In this document: one piece after another, positions 49,725-57,355 of the stretch
Layout: the number at the start of each line of letters is the position of its first letter
Numbering within the stretch: position 1 is the stretch's first letter
NCBI RefSeq assembly: GCF_000381885.1
Contig: NZ_KB907225.1
Coordinates: forward strand, 1 to 64,000
Length of the DNA: 64,000 bases
Source of the DNA: Actinomadura atramentaria DSM 43919
GTDB lineage: Bacteria; Actinomycetota; Actinomycetes; Streptosporangiales; Streptosporangiaceae
Direction: 5' to 3'
Program-made: the position numbers and the translations under genes
Notes under the pieces: generated by a model
What the model was told of the DNA's origin: nothing
The model's input: only the letters and a program-made list of their open reading frames with translations
Databases searched by the model: none

Positions 49725-50582
49725 ATGGCCGCCGCCCAACGCGGTGCGACGCTCCGCTCGCACTGGCTCGGACAGCAGCTCCGAGACCTGCGCGAGAAGC
49801 GCGGGATGCTTCTCAAGGACGCCGCGCAGTACCTCCAGCGCGACGTCGCCACCCTGAGCCGGTACGAGACGGGCTACTACCCCATCCGCCGCCCGGACCT
49901 CATGGCGCTGCTCGACCTGTACGGCATCTCGGACGCCGCACTGCGCGAGAAGCTGTTCCACCTCAGCCACGACGTGTGGCAGAAGGGTTGGTGGGACGGC
50001 TACGCGACGGACGTCACCGGCTCGCTCATCGACTACGTGTGGCTGGAGTCCCGCGCCCGGCATATTCGGACCTACGCCGCGATCGTGGTCCCCGGCCTGC
50101 TCCAGACCCCGGAGTACGCCGAAGAGGTCATCAGGATCAACGACAACGACGCGACATCCGAACAGATCGAACGCTGGCACGAGCTACGTATGGCTCGGCA
50201 ACAGATCCTCGACTCTGACGAGCCGCCGCTCTTCTCTGCGATCCTTGACGAGTCGGTTCTGCTCCGCCAGATCGGCAGCGCAGAAATCATGATCGCGCAG
50301 CTCCGCCGCCTCGCGGACTATGCCGCGCGGCCCGGCATCGACATCCGTGTCCTCCCGTTCAACGCCGGAACACCCGCCAGCACGTACGGAACCTTTGAGA
50401 TGTTCGAACTCCCCGATCCTCTTCCGCAGGTCGCTCATACGGAGACCATGGCTGGTGCTCTGTACGTTGAGTCGCCCGACACCGAGGTGTTCTTCCGAAC
50501 GTACGATGAGCACACAGCGCTGGCGTTGTCGCAGAAGGACTCTGCCGAGCGGATCTTGGCGGTAGCGAAGGAGTGGCAGTAA
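49725..50582 (+). CDS. XRE-type HTH regulator with DUF5753 domain (Scr1/WhiJ-like)
   Basis: The 285-aa protein has an N-terminal HTH (LGQQLRDLREKRGMLLKDAA ... RDVATLSRYETGYYPIR, about 15-55) and the C-terminal DUF5753 domain (YAAIVVPGLLQTPEYAEEV, about 116-134; FEMFELPDPLPQVAHTETM). These regulators pair with small DUF397 proteins in actinomycetes and act like antitoxin/toxin or developmental switches (WhiJ, Scr1). The ATG at 49725 has GGGAGG upstream. Codon usage from about 50150 to 50580 has more A/T at third positions than its surroundings. The first DUF397 gene starts 2 bp after its stop. Confidence 0.88.
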   Translation: MAAAQRGATLRSHWLGQQLRDLREKRGMLLKDAAQYLQRDVATLSRYETGYYPIRRPDLMALLDLYGISDAALREKLFHLSHDVWQKGWWDGYATDVTGSLIDYVWLESRARHIRTYAAIVVPGLLQTPEYAEEVIRINDNDATSEQIERWHELRMARQQILDSDEPPLFSAILDESVLLRQIGSAEIMIAQLRRLADYAARPGIDIRVLPFNAGTPASTYGTFEMFELPDPLPQVAHTETMAGALYVESPDTEVFFRTYDEHTALALSQKDSAERILAVAKEWQ

Positions 50583-50584
50583 CC

Positions 50585-50827
50585 ATGGCGAAGACGCACG
50601 AAGGGTTCGGTCCGGAGGACCGTGCCCGTGTCGCCTGGCACATCAGCACGTTCAGCCCCAACAACGGGGGCAACTGCGTCGAGGCCGGTCCCCTCAACGA
50701 CGGCACGGACCGCGTGGCCGTCCGCCACAGCCACCGCCCCGACGCCGAACTCATCATCTACACGCGTGGAGAGTGGGAAGCCTTCACCGCCGGGGTACGT
50801 AACGGGGAGTTCGACTTCTTCGCCTGA
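50585..50827 (+). CDS. DUF397 protein, copy 1
   Basis: The 80-aa protein has the DUF397 core: FSPNNGGNCVEAGPLNDGTD, then VAVRHSHRPDAELIIYTRGEWEAF in pattern, ending GVRNGEFDFFA. DUF397 proteins are small partners of HTH/DUF5753 regulators. The ATG at 50585 follows the regulator's stop by 2 bases, with AAGGAG 12 bases upstream inside the regulator gene. It is the first of three related copies. Confidence 0.85.
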   Translation: MAKTHEGFGPEDRARVAWHISTFSPNNGGNCVEAGPLNDGTDRVAVRHSHRPDAELIIYTRGEWEAFTAGVRNGEFDFFA

Positions 50828-50841
50828 CCCCCGGAGGCGAC

Positions 50842-51087
50842 ATGGACGACACCACGACGGGCACGCTCGAACCCAACGAGCGTGCCCGCGTCCGTTGGCA
50901 CATCAGCACCTACAGCCCCAACGGGGGCGGCAACTGCGTCGAAGCCGGCCCCCTCAACGACGGCACCGACCGCGTAGCCGTCCGCCACAGCCACCACCCC
51001 AACGCCGAACTCATCGTCTACACACGCGGAGAGTGGGAAGCCTTCACCGCCGGGGTACGTAACGGGGAGTTCGACTTCTTCGCCTGA
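50842..51087 (+). CDS. DUF397 protein, copy 2
   Basis: The 81-aa protein (MDDTTTGTLEPNERARVRWH at its start) is nearly identical to copy 1 from WHIST onward, ending with the same GVRNGEFDFFA. GGAGGCGAC directly precedes the ATG. It starts 14 bp after copy 1, so the regulator and both DUF397 genes form one operon. Its N-terminal 60 bases and leader are repeated almost exactly 260 bp downstream in copy 3. Confidence 0.85.
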   Translation: MDDTTTGTLEPNERARVRWHISTYSPNGGGNCVEAGPLNDGTDRVAVRHSHHPNAELIVYTRGEWEAFTAGVRNGEFDFFA

Positions 51088-51101
51088 CCCCCGGAGGCGA
51101 C

Positions 51102-51348
51102 ATGGACGACACCACGACGGGCACCCTCGAACCCAACGAGCGCGCCCGGGTCGCCTGGCACATCAGCACGTTCAGCCCCAACAACGGGCCGAACTGCGAT
51201 AGAAGCCGGCCCGCTCAACGACGGCACCGACCGCGTAGCCGTCCGCCACAGCCACCACCCCGACGCCGAACTCATCATCTACACCCGCGCCGAATGGGAA
51301 GCCTTCACCGCAGGCGTCCGCAACGGAGAGTTCGACTTCTTCGCCTGA
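51102..51348 (+). pseudogene. DUF397 protein, copy 3, frameshifted
   Basis: The gene begins like copy 2 (MDDTTTGTLEPNERARVAWH) but carries a one-base insertion near 51199: AACTGCGATAGAAGCC replaces AACTGCGTCGAAGCC. This moves the rest of the DUF397 sequence (VAVRHSHHPDAELIIYT to FDFFA, stop at 51346-51348) into another frame. Read from its ATG the product becomes a 173-aa Arg/Pro-rich tail ending at 51623. The intact downstream half shows the insertion is recent or a sequencing error. Confidence 0.82.
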
Positions 51349-51532
51349 CCGCGCGGTCGTCCCGCCGCCGCGCGGACGGCGGGACACCCGGTCGGCGGCG
51401 AGCCCGTCCGTCACCCGCCGACCCGATGGCCCTCGGAACCAAGCCAGACGTACTGCCCCTCGCCGGCCACGGCGCTCCGGGCCGTCCGACCGCGTGCCCG
51501 CGACCAGCGCCCGCGACCGGTGCTCCGCGCGA

Positions 51533-51838
51533 TCAGGCGTCGCCCTCGATGAGCCCGCGCAGTTCCTCATCCAGGTCCGCAGTCGGGGACGTGAGCCGCC
51601 GCCCCGGCGAGGTGCCGGGGTGATGGTGCGCGCGGAGCATGACGAATGCACCGGCTGCCTCCCCGGACTCGCCGCTGAACCTCTGGTATGGCCCGATATC
51701 GACGTTGTCGTGGATCAGCAGCCCCGTGCCGTCGCACACAGCGAACTCAACCGGCGTCTCCGGTCCGAGAGAGTCGATGAGAACCCGCAGCATCTCCGCC
51801 ATCTCCCCCAGAGTGGTCGGCTTCTCCTCTTGGGTCAT
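51533..51838 (-). CDS. hypothetical protein (101 aa)
   Basis: The protein begins MTQEEKPTTLGEMAEMLRVL and contains LGPETPVEFAVCDGTGLLIHDN, followed by a short acidic tail (ADLDEELRGLIEGDA). The composition and helix/strand pattern look like a real small globular protein. No family is recognised. It lies between the DUF397 array and the PIN-like gene, same strand as the latter. Confidence 0.55.
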   Translation of the reverse strand: MTQEEKPTTLGEMAEMLRVLIDSLGPETPVEFAVCDGTGLLIHDNVDIGPYQRFSGESGEAAGAFVMLRAHHHPGTSPGRRLTSPTADLDEELRGLIEGDA

Positions 51839-51887
51839 ACCGACCATCATCCCGCAATGCGCTCGCTCAGCAGCCGGTCGAACGCTT

Positions 51888-52408
51888 TCAAACCAAGCCT
51901 TGTTCTTTCGCCCATCGTTCGAAACCGCCGAGTCCGAAGGGCAACCGGTATTCGCCCTCCATCAACTGGTCGGCGAGCGCGGACACCAACGCCACCGTTA
52001 ACAGCCCCGTGCGGATGCTCTCGCAGAGCAGGCCGAGCGTGCCCGTGTGCTCGACGCCGTACGCCTGCGCGGCCTTCCTGGCCGCACCGTCGTCGATCAC
52101 CGCCGTCGCACCATGTGTTTTCGCGTAGGCCAGCACTCCGGTCTCCCCGATGTCGCGGCCGTTAGCGCCGACGAGCCGGGCGGCGAACATCGCGAACTCG
52201 GCGCTGACGGGAACCTCGCAGTGTTCAATCCAGGAAGCTTCGAGAACGGCCGTCAAGTGCGAGTGCGCATGAACCCCCTCCCTCAGTTCCGCGACGACGG
52301 TGTCCGGGATCACCGCTCGCTCTCATCGACGACCGCGCGGAGCACACCGAGCCAATTCTGTTTCGCGAAGTGGCTGAGCGGTCCCGTATCGAAGACGAGG
52401 GTTTCCAC
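51888..52408 (-). pseudogene. PIN-domain-like nuclease, split by a frameshift
   Basis: Two overlapping frames together make a normal-length (about 170 aa) PIN-like protein of the DUF3368 kind. The first, from GTG 52408, gives VETLVFDTGPLSHFAKQNWL with the first catalytic Asp and stops at 52310. The second, from GTG 52313, continues VIPDTVVAELREGVHAHSHL, GETGVLAYA, AVIDDGAARKAA to WAKEQGLV. The junction GAGCGGTGATC needs one extra base to be continuous. Because the overlap is GTGA, translation could restart, but the catalytic residues would then be on separate chains. It starts 11 bp after the Xre-ImmA/IrrE gene. Confidence 0.75.
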
Positions 52409-52419
52409 CTGCCTCGGCG

Positions 52420-53529
52420 TCACTGAACGAACTGCCAGATGTCGTGCTCGGGGCGCTGGGGAAGCTGCGGGAGGCTCGGCTCATCCCAGGTGTCGAAGAG
52501 CAGGTCCAGGGCGCGTGCCGCCGACACGTCCTCCTGCCGGTAGAGCCGGAGCACGGCGCGCTCGTACGCGCGCGGCAGGGCGGGCGGGGCCAGTTCGTCG
52601 GCGACGACGAGGCCGTGCTCCACGATGTCGGCCCGAGTCGTGCGCACGGCGCGAACGCGTCCCGCCGCCGTGCCGTCGATGATTCCCAGCTCGCTCAGCC
52701 GCCGGGAGAGCGTCGCCATGTCGACCCGGTAGGCGCTCGCGACGCGGACCGCAGCCGCGCGCGGATCGCCGGTCGGGCCATCGGCCGATTTCGCCCAGTC
52801 CCGACGCAGGCTGTCGGCGGGCAGCAGCAGCGCGCGAGCGAAGCGGTCCAGCAGGCTCTCCCGTCGCTCGGCACCGGTTTGTTCGGCGATACGCCAATCC
52901 ACGGTGTACTCATCCGCGACGAGGTAATGACCCAGTTCGTGGGCGAGCGCGAGACGCCTGCGCCCCACCTGCGACGCGCCGTTGACGATGGCGATGCCGC
53001 CGGAGCGGAGCAGCACCGTCGCGGCGTCCGCCGAATCCACCCCGAGATCGAAGGAGAAGGCCAGCAGCCCGATTTCCGCCACGTGCTCGGCAAGGTCGGG
53101 CAGGGGACCGTCCTGAGCCGCGCCGAGCAGTCGACGCGCCTTCGCGGCCAGCCGTTCGGCCTCGTTCCTGTCGGTCGGCATCGTTTCGGCGGGGACGCCG
53201 CCCAGCGACGAGCCGACCGTGAACTCCACGGCACGCGCGACACGCTCCGCCCACTGGTCGATACGCGGGCTCGGCGCGCCCGGCTCCTGCCGGTTGCGCC
53301 TCGAGACGATCGCCTCGGGAGCTTGTTCGACGAACCATTCGATGCGCGCGCCCACCGCCTGCGCGATCCGCGCCAGCTCCAGAGCGGTGACCCGTCGGTC
53401 ACCGGTCTCGATCTTCGCGAGCGCCGACCGGTCCAGCGCGATCTCTTGCGCGAGATCCGCCTGCGTGAAGCCAGCCCGGCCGCGCGCGTCGGCGATCCGG
53501 CGGCCGATCTCCTTAGCCTCCACCAGCAT
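52420..53529 (-). CDS. Xre HTH plus ImmA/IrrE-type zinc metallopeptidase
   Basis: The 369-aa protein fuses an N-terminal Xre HTH (IGRRIADARGRAGFTQADLA ... DRSALAKIETGDRRV, about 7-50) to a COG2856 peptidase with AHELGHYLVADEY (about 199-211, HExxH) and ESLLDRFARALLLPA. Such proteins are found next to PIN-like nucleases in toxin-antitoxin-like pairs, here the split gene directly downstream. The ATG at 53529 is preferred: a TATTAT -10 lies 6 bases upstream, implying a leaderless transcript, while the earlier ATG at 53547 would fall in the promoter. Confidence 0.88.
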   Translation of the reverse strand: MLVEAKEIGRRIADARGRAGFTQADLAQEIALDRSALAKIETGDRRVTALELARIAQAVGARIEWFVEQAPEAIVSRRNRQEPGAPSPRIDQWAERVARAVEFTVGSSLGGVPAETMPTDRNEAERLAAKARRLLGAAQDGPLPDLAEHVAEIGLLAFSFDLGVDSADAATVLLRSGGIAIVNGASQVGRRRLALAHELGHYLVADEYTVDWRIAEQTGAERRESLLDRFARALLLPADSLRRDWAKSADGPTGDPRAAAVRVASAYRVDMATLSRRLSELGIIDGTAAGRVRAVRTTRADIVEHGLVVADELAPPALPRAYERAVLRLYRQEDVSAARALDLLFDTWDEPSLPQLPQRPEHDIWQFVQ

Positions 53530-53530
53530 G

Positions 53531-53545
53531 GTTCGATAATAGAAC
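53531..53545 (-). promoter_or_regulatory. -10 and operator of the Xre-ImmA/IrrE gene
   Basis: On the minus strand GTTCTATTATCGAAC combines a -10 hexamer TATTAT (53536-53541) with GTTC/GAAC dyad arms. It ends 1 bp before the ATG, so transcription would begin at or near the start codon. An Xre repressor bound here would block its own promoter. Confidence 0.55.
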
Positions 53546-53832
53546 ACGCCGAACGTCCGGTCGTCTGACCAAAGGCGTCAGCCGTCCTCGGCGGCGGTGA
53601 GGGCGAGCGCGTCGAGGATCTGCGGCCCGGCGGGCCTGACACTCGGCGGAATGGGCGTCGGGACCGCCGTCGTCGGCGCGTAGGTCCTGGCCCGCCGCCA
53701 CGGACACCGCGCTCCCCGACTACACGACGGCGTGACGGGGAAGATCCGGGGAGCGCGGCCCCGCTCCCCGCGCGCCCCGGATCTATGACAGTAAATACTG
53801 GCATGAAATCGGGCGAAAACCCATGCCCGCCG
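53546..53832. other. intergenic, possible gene remnant and hairpin
   Basis: On the minus strand a short open stretch ends at TGA 53580 with a protein-like tail (PAGPQILDALALTAAEDG), which may be the 3' end of a lost gene. A GC-rich nested inverted repeat with GATCCGGGG/CCCCGGATC ends lies at about 53743-53783. No complete gene was found. Confidence 0.35.
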
Positions 53833-54549
53833 TCACCCCGCGGGCGGCTCGTACTCCAGATTCAGCAGCCCGCACAGCTCCGCCAGCATCAGCTCGAACA
53901 GCGGCTCGGGATCGTCCAGCGCGAAGTTCAGGTGCCCGAACGCCTCCAGGCTGATCGCCCCCTGGAGCCGCACCCAGCACTGCAGGAAGAGCTGCATGAC
54001 GCCGAGCGGCAGGTCGACGCCCAGGACGTCGTCGCGGTAGCGGGTCAACTGCGCGCGCAGCGAGGGGTCCAGCTCTTCGTCGGCCGGGACCGGGAACGGC
54101 TGCTTGCGCCACAGGTCGACGAACAACCGCACGAACGTCCACGCGAACTCGCGCCCGCACTGGTCGGCGAAGTCCAGGTCGCCCTCGTCGTCCAGGGACG
54201 GCAGCGGTGCGCCGAACAGCAGCGAGAACTCGCGCGGATGCGCCAGGCACCAGCGCCGGAACGCCCGCGCCACCGCGAGGAACTTGCCCCCGTGGTCGCC
54301 CTTGGCCGCCCGCGCCATGCCCGCCTCCAGCGCGGCGGTGATCTCGCCGAACAGGACGCCGACGAGGTGGCGCAGCAGGTCGCCGTGGCTGGCGAAGTAC
54401 CGGTAGAGGCCGGGCGCGGTCATGCCCATCTCGCGGGCGATGGCCCGGAGCGTGACGGCCTCGGGCCCCGCCTCGACCAGGATGCGGCGCGCGGTCCGGG
54501 TGATCTCGTCCACGGTCGCCGCGCGCTGCCGCTCCCGCCGGCTCTCCAT
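53833..54549 (-). CDS. TetR family regulator divergent from MMPL transporter
   Basis: The 238-aa protein has a TetR HTH (TARRILVEAGPEAVTLRAIA, REMGMTAPGLYRYFASHGDL, about 18-60) and a TetR_C-type domain ending NLEYEPPAG. The ATG at 54549 has GGAGG 5 bases upstream. It is divergent from the MMPL gene with a GTTAAC dyad between them, so it likely represses transporter expression. Confidence 0.88.
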   Translation of the reverse strand: MESRRERQRAATVDEITRTARRILVEAGPEAVTLRAIAREMGMTAPGLYRYFASHGDLLRHLVGVLFGEITAALEAGMARAAKGDHGGKFLAVARAFRRWCLAHPREFSLLFGAPLPSLDDEGDLDFADQCGREFAWTFVRLFVDLWRKQPFPVPADEELDPSLRAQLTRYRDDVLGVDLPLGVMQLFLQCWVRLQGAISLEAFGHLNFALDDPEPLFELMLAELCGLLNLEYEPPAG

Positions 54550-54592
54550 CCGTCCTCCCGCCCGCTTGACGTGCCCGCTGGGGCCATGCGAG

Positions 54593-54615
54593 GTTAACAC
54601 CCGTTACGAGTTAAC
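54593..54615. promoter_or_regulatory. GTTAAC-N11-GTTAAC operator candidate
   Basis: Two GTTAAC hexamers (each self-complementary) lie at 54593-54598 and 54610-54615, forming a dyad with CGTTACG near the centre. It sits in the 105-bp divergent region of the TetR and MMPL genes, and AT-rich hexamers of this kind are rare in this genome. Confidence 0.6.
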
Positions 54616-54654
54616 AGCGTTTACGGACGCGAACGGCTATCACGGGAGGCAGCC

Positions 54655-56817
54655 ATGCTCGACCGCTGGGGACGACTACTGCACCGGAGACGGCGGGCCG
54701 CGCTCGTCCTGTCCGCATTGGCGCTGGTCGCCGCCGCCGTCTGGGGGACGGGCGTGTTCGGTTCCCTCAGCTCGGCGGGCGCGTTCACCACGCCCGGCAG
54801 CGACAGCGCCCGCGCCGCCGCCGTCGCGGACCGCGCGCTCGGCCGCGACGCCGCCGACGTCGTCGCCGTCTACCGCGCGCCGCGCGGCAAGGACGTGGAC
54901 GACCCGACCGTCCGCGCGTCGGTGGAACGGGCGCTCGCCGCGCTGCCGAAGGACGCCGTCGCGGGCGTCGCGACCCGCTGGACGACCGGTTCGGACGCGT
55001 TCGTCAGCCACGACCGCACCGCCACCTACGCGGCGCTGCGCCTGGCCGGGGCCGACGACGAGGCCCGCTCCGACGCCTACGACCGCATCAAGGACCGCCT
55101 CGCCCGCGCGGACGGCCTCACCGTCGCGGTCGGCGGCCCCGTCGCGACCGTCGCCGACATCAACGAGCGCGTCAGCGCCGACATCGGCCGCGCCGAGGGC
55201 TTCTCGCTGCCGGTCCTGCTCGTCCTGCTCGTGGTGATCTTCGGGGGGCTCGTCGCGGCGAGCCTGCCGCTGGTCGTCGGCGGCATCGCGATCCTCGGCT
55301 CGTTCACCGCGCTGCGGCTGCTCGCGTCCGTCACGGACGTGTCGATCTTCGCGGTGAACATCACGACGTTCCTCGGCCTCGGCCTGGCCATCGACTACGG
55401 CCTGTTCGTGGTGTCGCGGTTCCGCGAGGAGCTGGGCGGCGGCGACGACGTCGCGGGCGCGCTCGGCCGCACCCTCGCCACGGCCGGGCGGACGGTCCTG
55501 GTCTCCGGCGTCACCGTCGCGGTGTCGCTGGCCGGGCTGACGCTGTTCCCGCAGATGTTCCTGCGGTCGATGGGCTTCGGCGGCATGGCGACGGTGCTGG
55601 TGTGCGTCGCGGGGGCGCTCACCGTCCTGCCCGCCCTGCTCGCGGTCCTCGGGCGGCGCGTGGACGCGCTGCGGCTGCCGATCCGCCGGAAGCCGCGCGC
55701 GGCGCGGCCGGAGAGCGCCGGGTTCTTCCACCGCGTCGGGACGGCCGCGATGCGCCGCCCGGCCGTGACGGTCGTCGCGATCGGCGCGCTGCTGCTGGCC
55801 GTCGGCTCGCCGCTGGCGCGAATCGCGTGGGGCGGGACGGACGCCCGCGTCCTGCCGTCCGGCGCGTCCGCGCGGACCGCCGCCGAGACGCTGCGCGTGG
55901 ACTTCCCCGGCTCGTCCACCGAGCCGGTCCGCGTCGTCCTCACCGGCCTGCGCGCGCCCGCCGACGCCGCCGCGTTCGCCGGGACGCTCCGCGCCCTGCC
56001 CGGCGCGACCGGCGCGGACGTCACCCGGACGCGCGGCGGCGCGGCCGAGATCGACGTCCGGTTCCGCGGCGACCCGAACACCCCCGCCGCCCGCCGCCTC
56101 GTCGCGGACGTCCGCGCGCAGACGCCGCCGCCCGGCGCGCGGATGCTCGTCGGCGGCCAGACCGCCGAGCTGGCCGACAGCCTGTCCGCGATCGGCGCGC
56201 GGCTGCCGTGGCTGGCGCTGACCGTGGGCCTGGCGTCGTTCGTGCTGCTGTTCCTGGCGTTCGGGTCGGTGCTGCTGCCGGTGAAGGCGATGGTGACGAC
56301 GGCGCTGTCCCTCTCGGCGACGTTCGGCGTCCTGACGCTGATCTTCCAGGAGGGCCACCTGTCCGGCCTGCTCGGCTTCACCGCGACCGGCGCGCTCGAC
56401 CCGTCGATGCCCATCCTCATGATCGCGATGCTGTTCGGGCTGACGATGGACTACGAGGTGTTCCTGCTCTCCCGCGTCCGCGAGCGGTACGACGCGACGG
56501 GCGAGGTCGCGGGGTCCGTCGCGTCCGGCCTCCAGCGGACGGGCCGCATCATCACCGGCGCGGCCGCGCTGTTCATCGTGGTCATGGGCGCGTTCGCGAC
56601 GTCGGGAGTGGCGTTCATCAAGATGACCGGCGTGGGGATGGTCGTCGCCATCGCGCTGGACGCGACCGTCGTGCGGATGCTGCTCGTCCCCGCGACGATG
56701 CGGCTGCTCGGCCGCGCGGGCTGGTGGGCGCCCGGCCCGCTGGCCCGGCTGTACCGCCGCTACGGCGTCCGCGAGGACGACGCGCCCGCGCGCGCCCTGG
56801 AGCCCGCCGGAACGTGA
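54655..56817 (+). CDS. MMPL family RND transporter
   Basis: The 720-aa protein has twelve predicted helices in two halves: helix 1 near 17-35, a first outer domain, a five-helix bundle (VLLVLLVVIFGGLVAASLPL onward), a second outer domain, then a second bundle (LTVGLASFVLLFLAFGSVLL onward). The proton-relay motifs GLGLAIDYGLFVVSRFREE (about 241-259) and MLFGLTMDYEVFLLSRVRER (about 593-612) are the MMPL signatures. It probably exports lipids or drugs. GGGAGG precedes the ATG; control is by the divergent TetR protein. Confidence 0.92.
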   Translation: MLDRWGRLLHRRRRAALVLSALALVAAAVWGTGVFGSLSSAGAFTTPGSDSARAAAVADRALGRDAADVVAVYRAPRGKDVDDPTVRASVERALAALPKDAVAGVATRWTTGSDAFVSHDRTATYAALRLAGADDEARSDAYDRIKDRLARADGLTVAVGGPVATVADINERVSADIGRAEGFSLPVLLVLLVVIFGGLVAASLPLVVGGIAILGSFTALRLLASVTDVSIFAVNITTFLGLGLAIDYGLFVVSRFREELGGGDDVAGALGRTLATAGRTVLVSGVTVAVSLAGLTLFPQMFLRSMGFGGMATVLVCVAGALTVLPALLAVLGRRVDALRLPIRRKPRAARPESAGFFHRVGTAAMRRPAVTVVAIGALLLAVGSPLARIAWGGTDARVLPSGASARTAAETLRVDFPGSSTEPVRVVLTGLRAPADAAAFAGTLRALPGATGADVTRTRGGAAEIDVRFRGDPNTPAARRLVADVRAQTPPPGARMLVGGQTAELADSLSAIGARLPWLALTVGLASFVLLFLAFGSVLLPVKAMVTTALSLSATFGVLTLIFQEGHLSGLLGFTATGALDPSMPILMIAMLFGLTMDYEVFLLSRVRERYDATGEVAGSVASGLQRTGRIITGAAALFIVVMGAFATSGVAFIKMTGVGMVVAIALDATVVRMLLVPATMRLLGRAGWWAPGPLARLYRRYGVREDDAPARALEPAGT

Positions 56818-56974
56818 CCGCGCGGGGCGTCGGCACGGCCGGAACGACCGCGCCGACGCCCCCGCACCGCCGCTTTCCGCACCGTGACCGACAGATTACG
56901 CAAAGTGCTTGTGATCTCGGCGCCCGCCGCCGCACCATGAGGGGGATTCCGCGCCTCTCCCTTGGAGGGAACCC

Positions 56975-57283
56975 ATGTCCGCACAGGTGAGCGGCGACGC
57001 CACGGCGGCGCTCGCGTACCTGGACCGGCTGGCCGACGAGCTGCGCTCCCGGGGCTGGACCGTCCACGTCACCGCGCACGGCGACCGGCGGCCCACCGCC
57101 GACGTCCTCGCCCCGGCCCCGCCGGGTTTCAGCGAGACCGTGATCGCCGTCCCGGACGGCTCCGGCGACGCCCGCGACTGGTGCTTCCGCTTCGGCTGGG
57201 GCGAGCGCATCGGCCCCTGCCGCGAGCCGTCCCGCGCCGCCCGGGTGCTGGACGCGAGCCTCGCCGCCCACCGGGCCCCCTGA
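56975..57283 (+). CDS. hypothetical protein (102 aa)
   Basis: This small soluble protein (MSAQVSGDATAALAYLDRLA, WTVHVTAHGDRRPTADVLAP, WCFRFGWGERIGPC) has a compact alpha/beta look. GGAGGG lies 8 bases upstream of the ATG. No named family is recognised; similar short proteins beside transporters or regulators are common in actinomycetes. It converges on ku. Confidence 0.65.
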   Translation: MSAQVSGDATAALAYLDRLADELRSRGWTVHVTAHGDRRPTADVLAPAPPGFSETVIAVPDGSGDARDWCFRFGWGERIGPCREPSRAARVLDASLAAHRAP

Positions 57284-57355
57284 CCCCGCGGCGGCGCGGT
57301 GCGGAGGGCCCGCGCCGCCGCGGGCCCCAACCCGCCGCCCGCGCGCGGCGGGTCG

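Larger units (their letters stand above)
50823..51348 (+). repeat. tandem 260-bp duplication (DUF397 copies 2 and 3)
   Basis: The segment beginning TGACCCCCGGAGGCGACATG occurs at 50825 and again at 51085, and the following coding sequence is nearly identical, giving a repeat period of 260 bp. Copy 1 shares the coding part only. The first repeats are almost identical over the leader and 5' end, pointing to recent duplication. Confidence 0.85.

Noticed and set aside
51102..51623. A 173-aa protein from the third DUF397 start
   Set aside because: The Arg/Pro-rich C-terminal part is the frameshifted reading of a normal DUF397 sequence that remains intact in another frame.
53513..53707. Short minus-strand frame upstream of the Xre-ImmA/IrrE gene
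   Set aside because: It has no ribosome site, overlaps the Xre promoter, and has shadow-like composition; at most a remnant.
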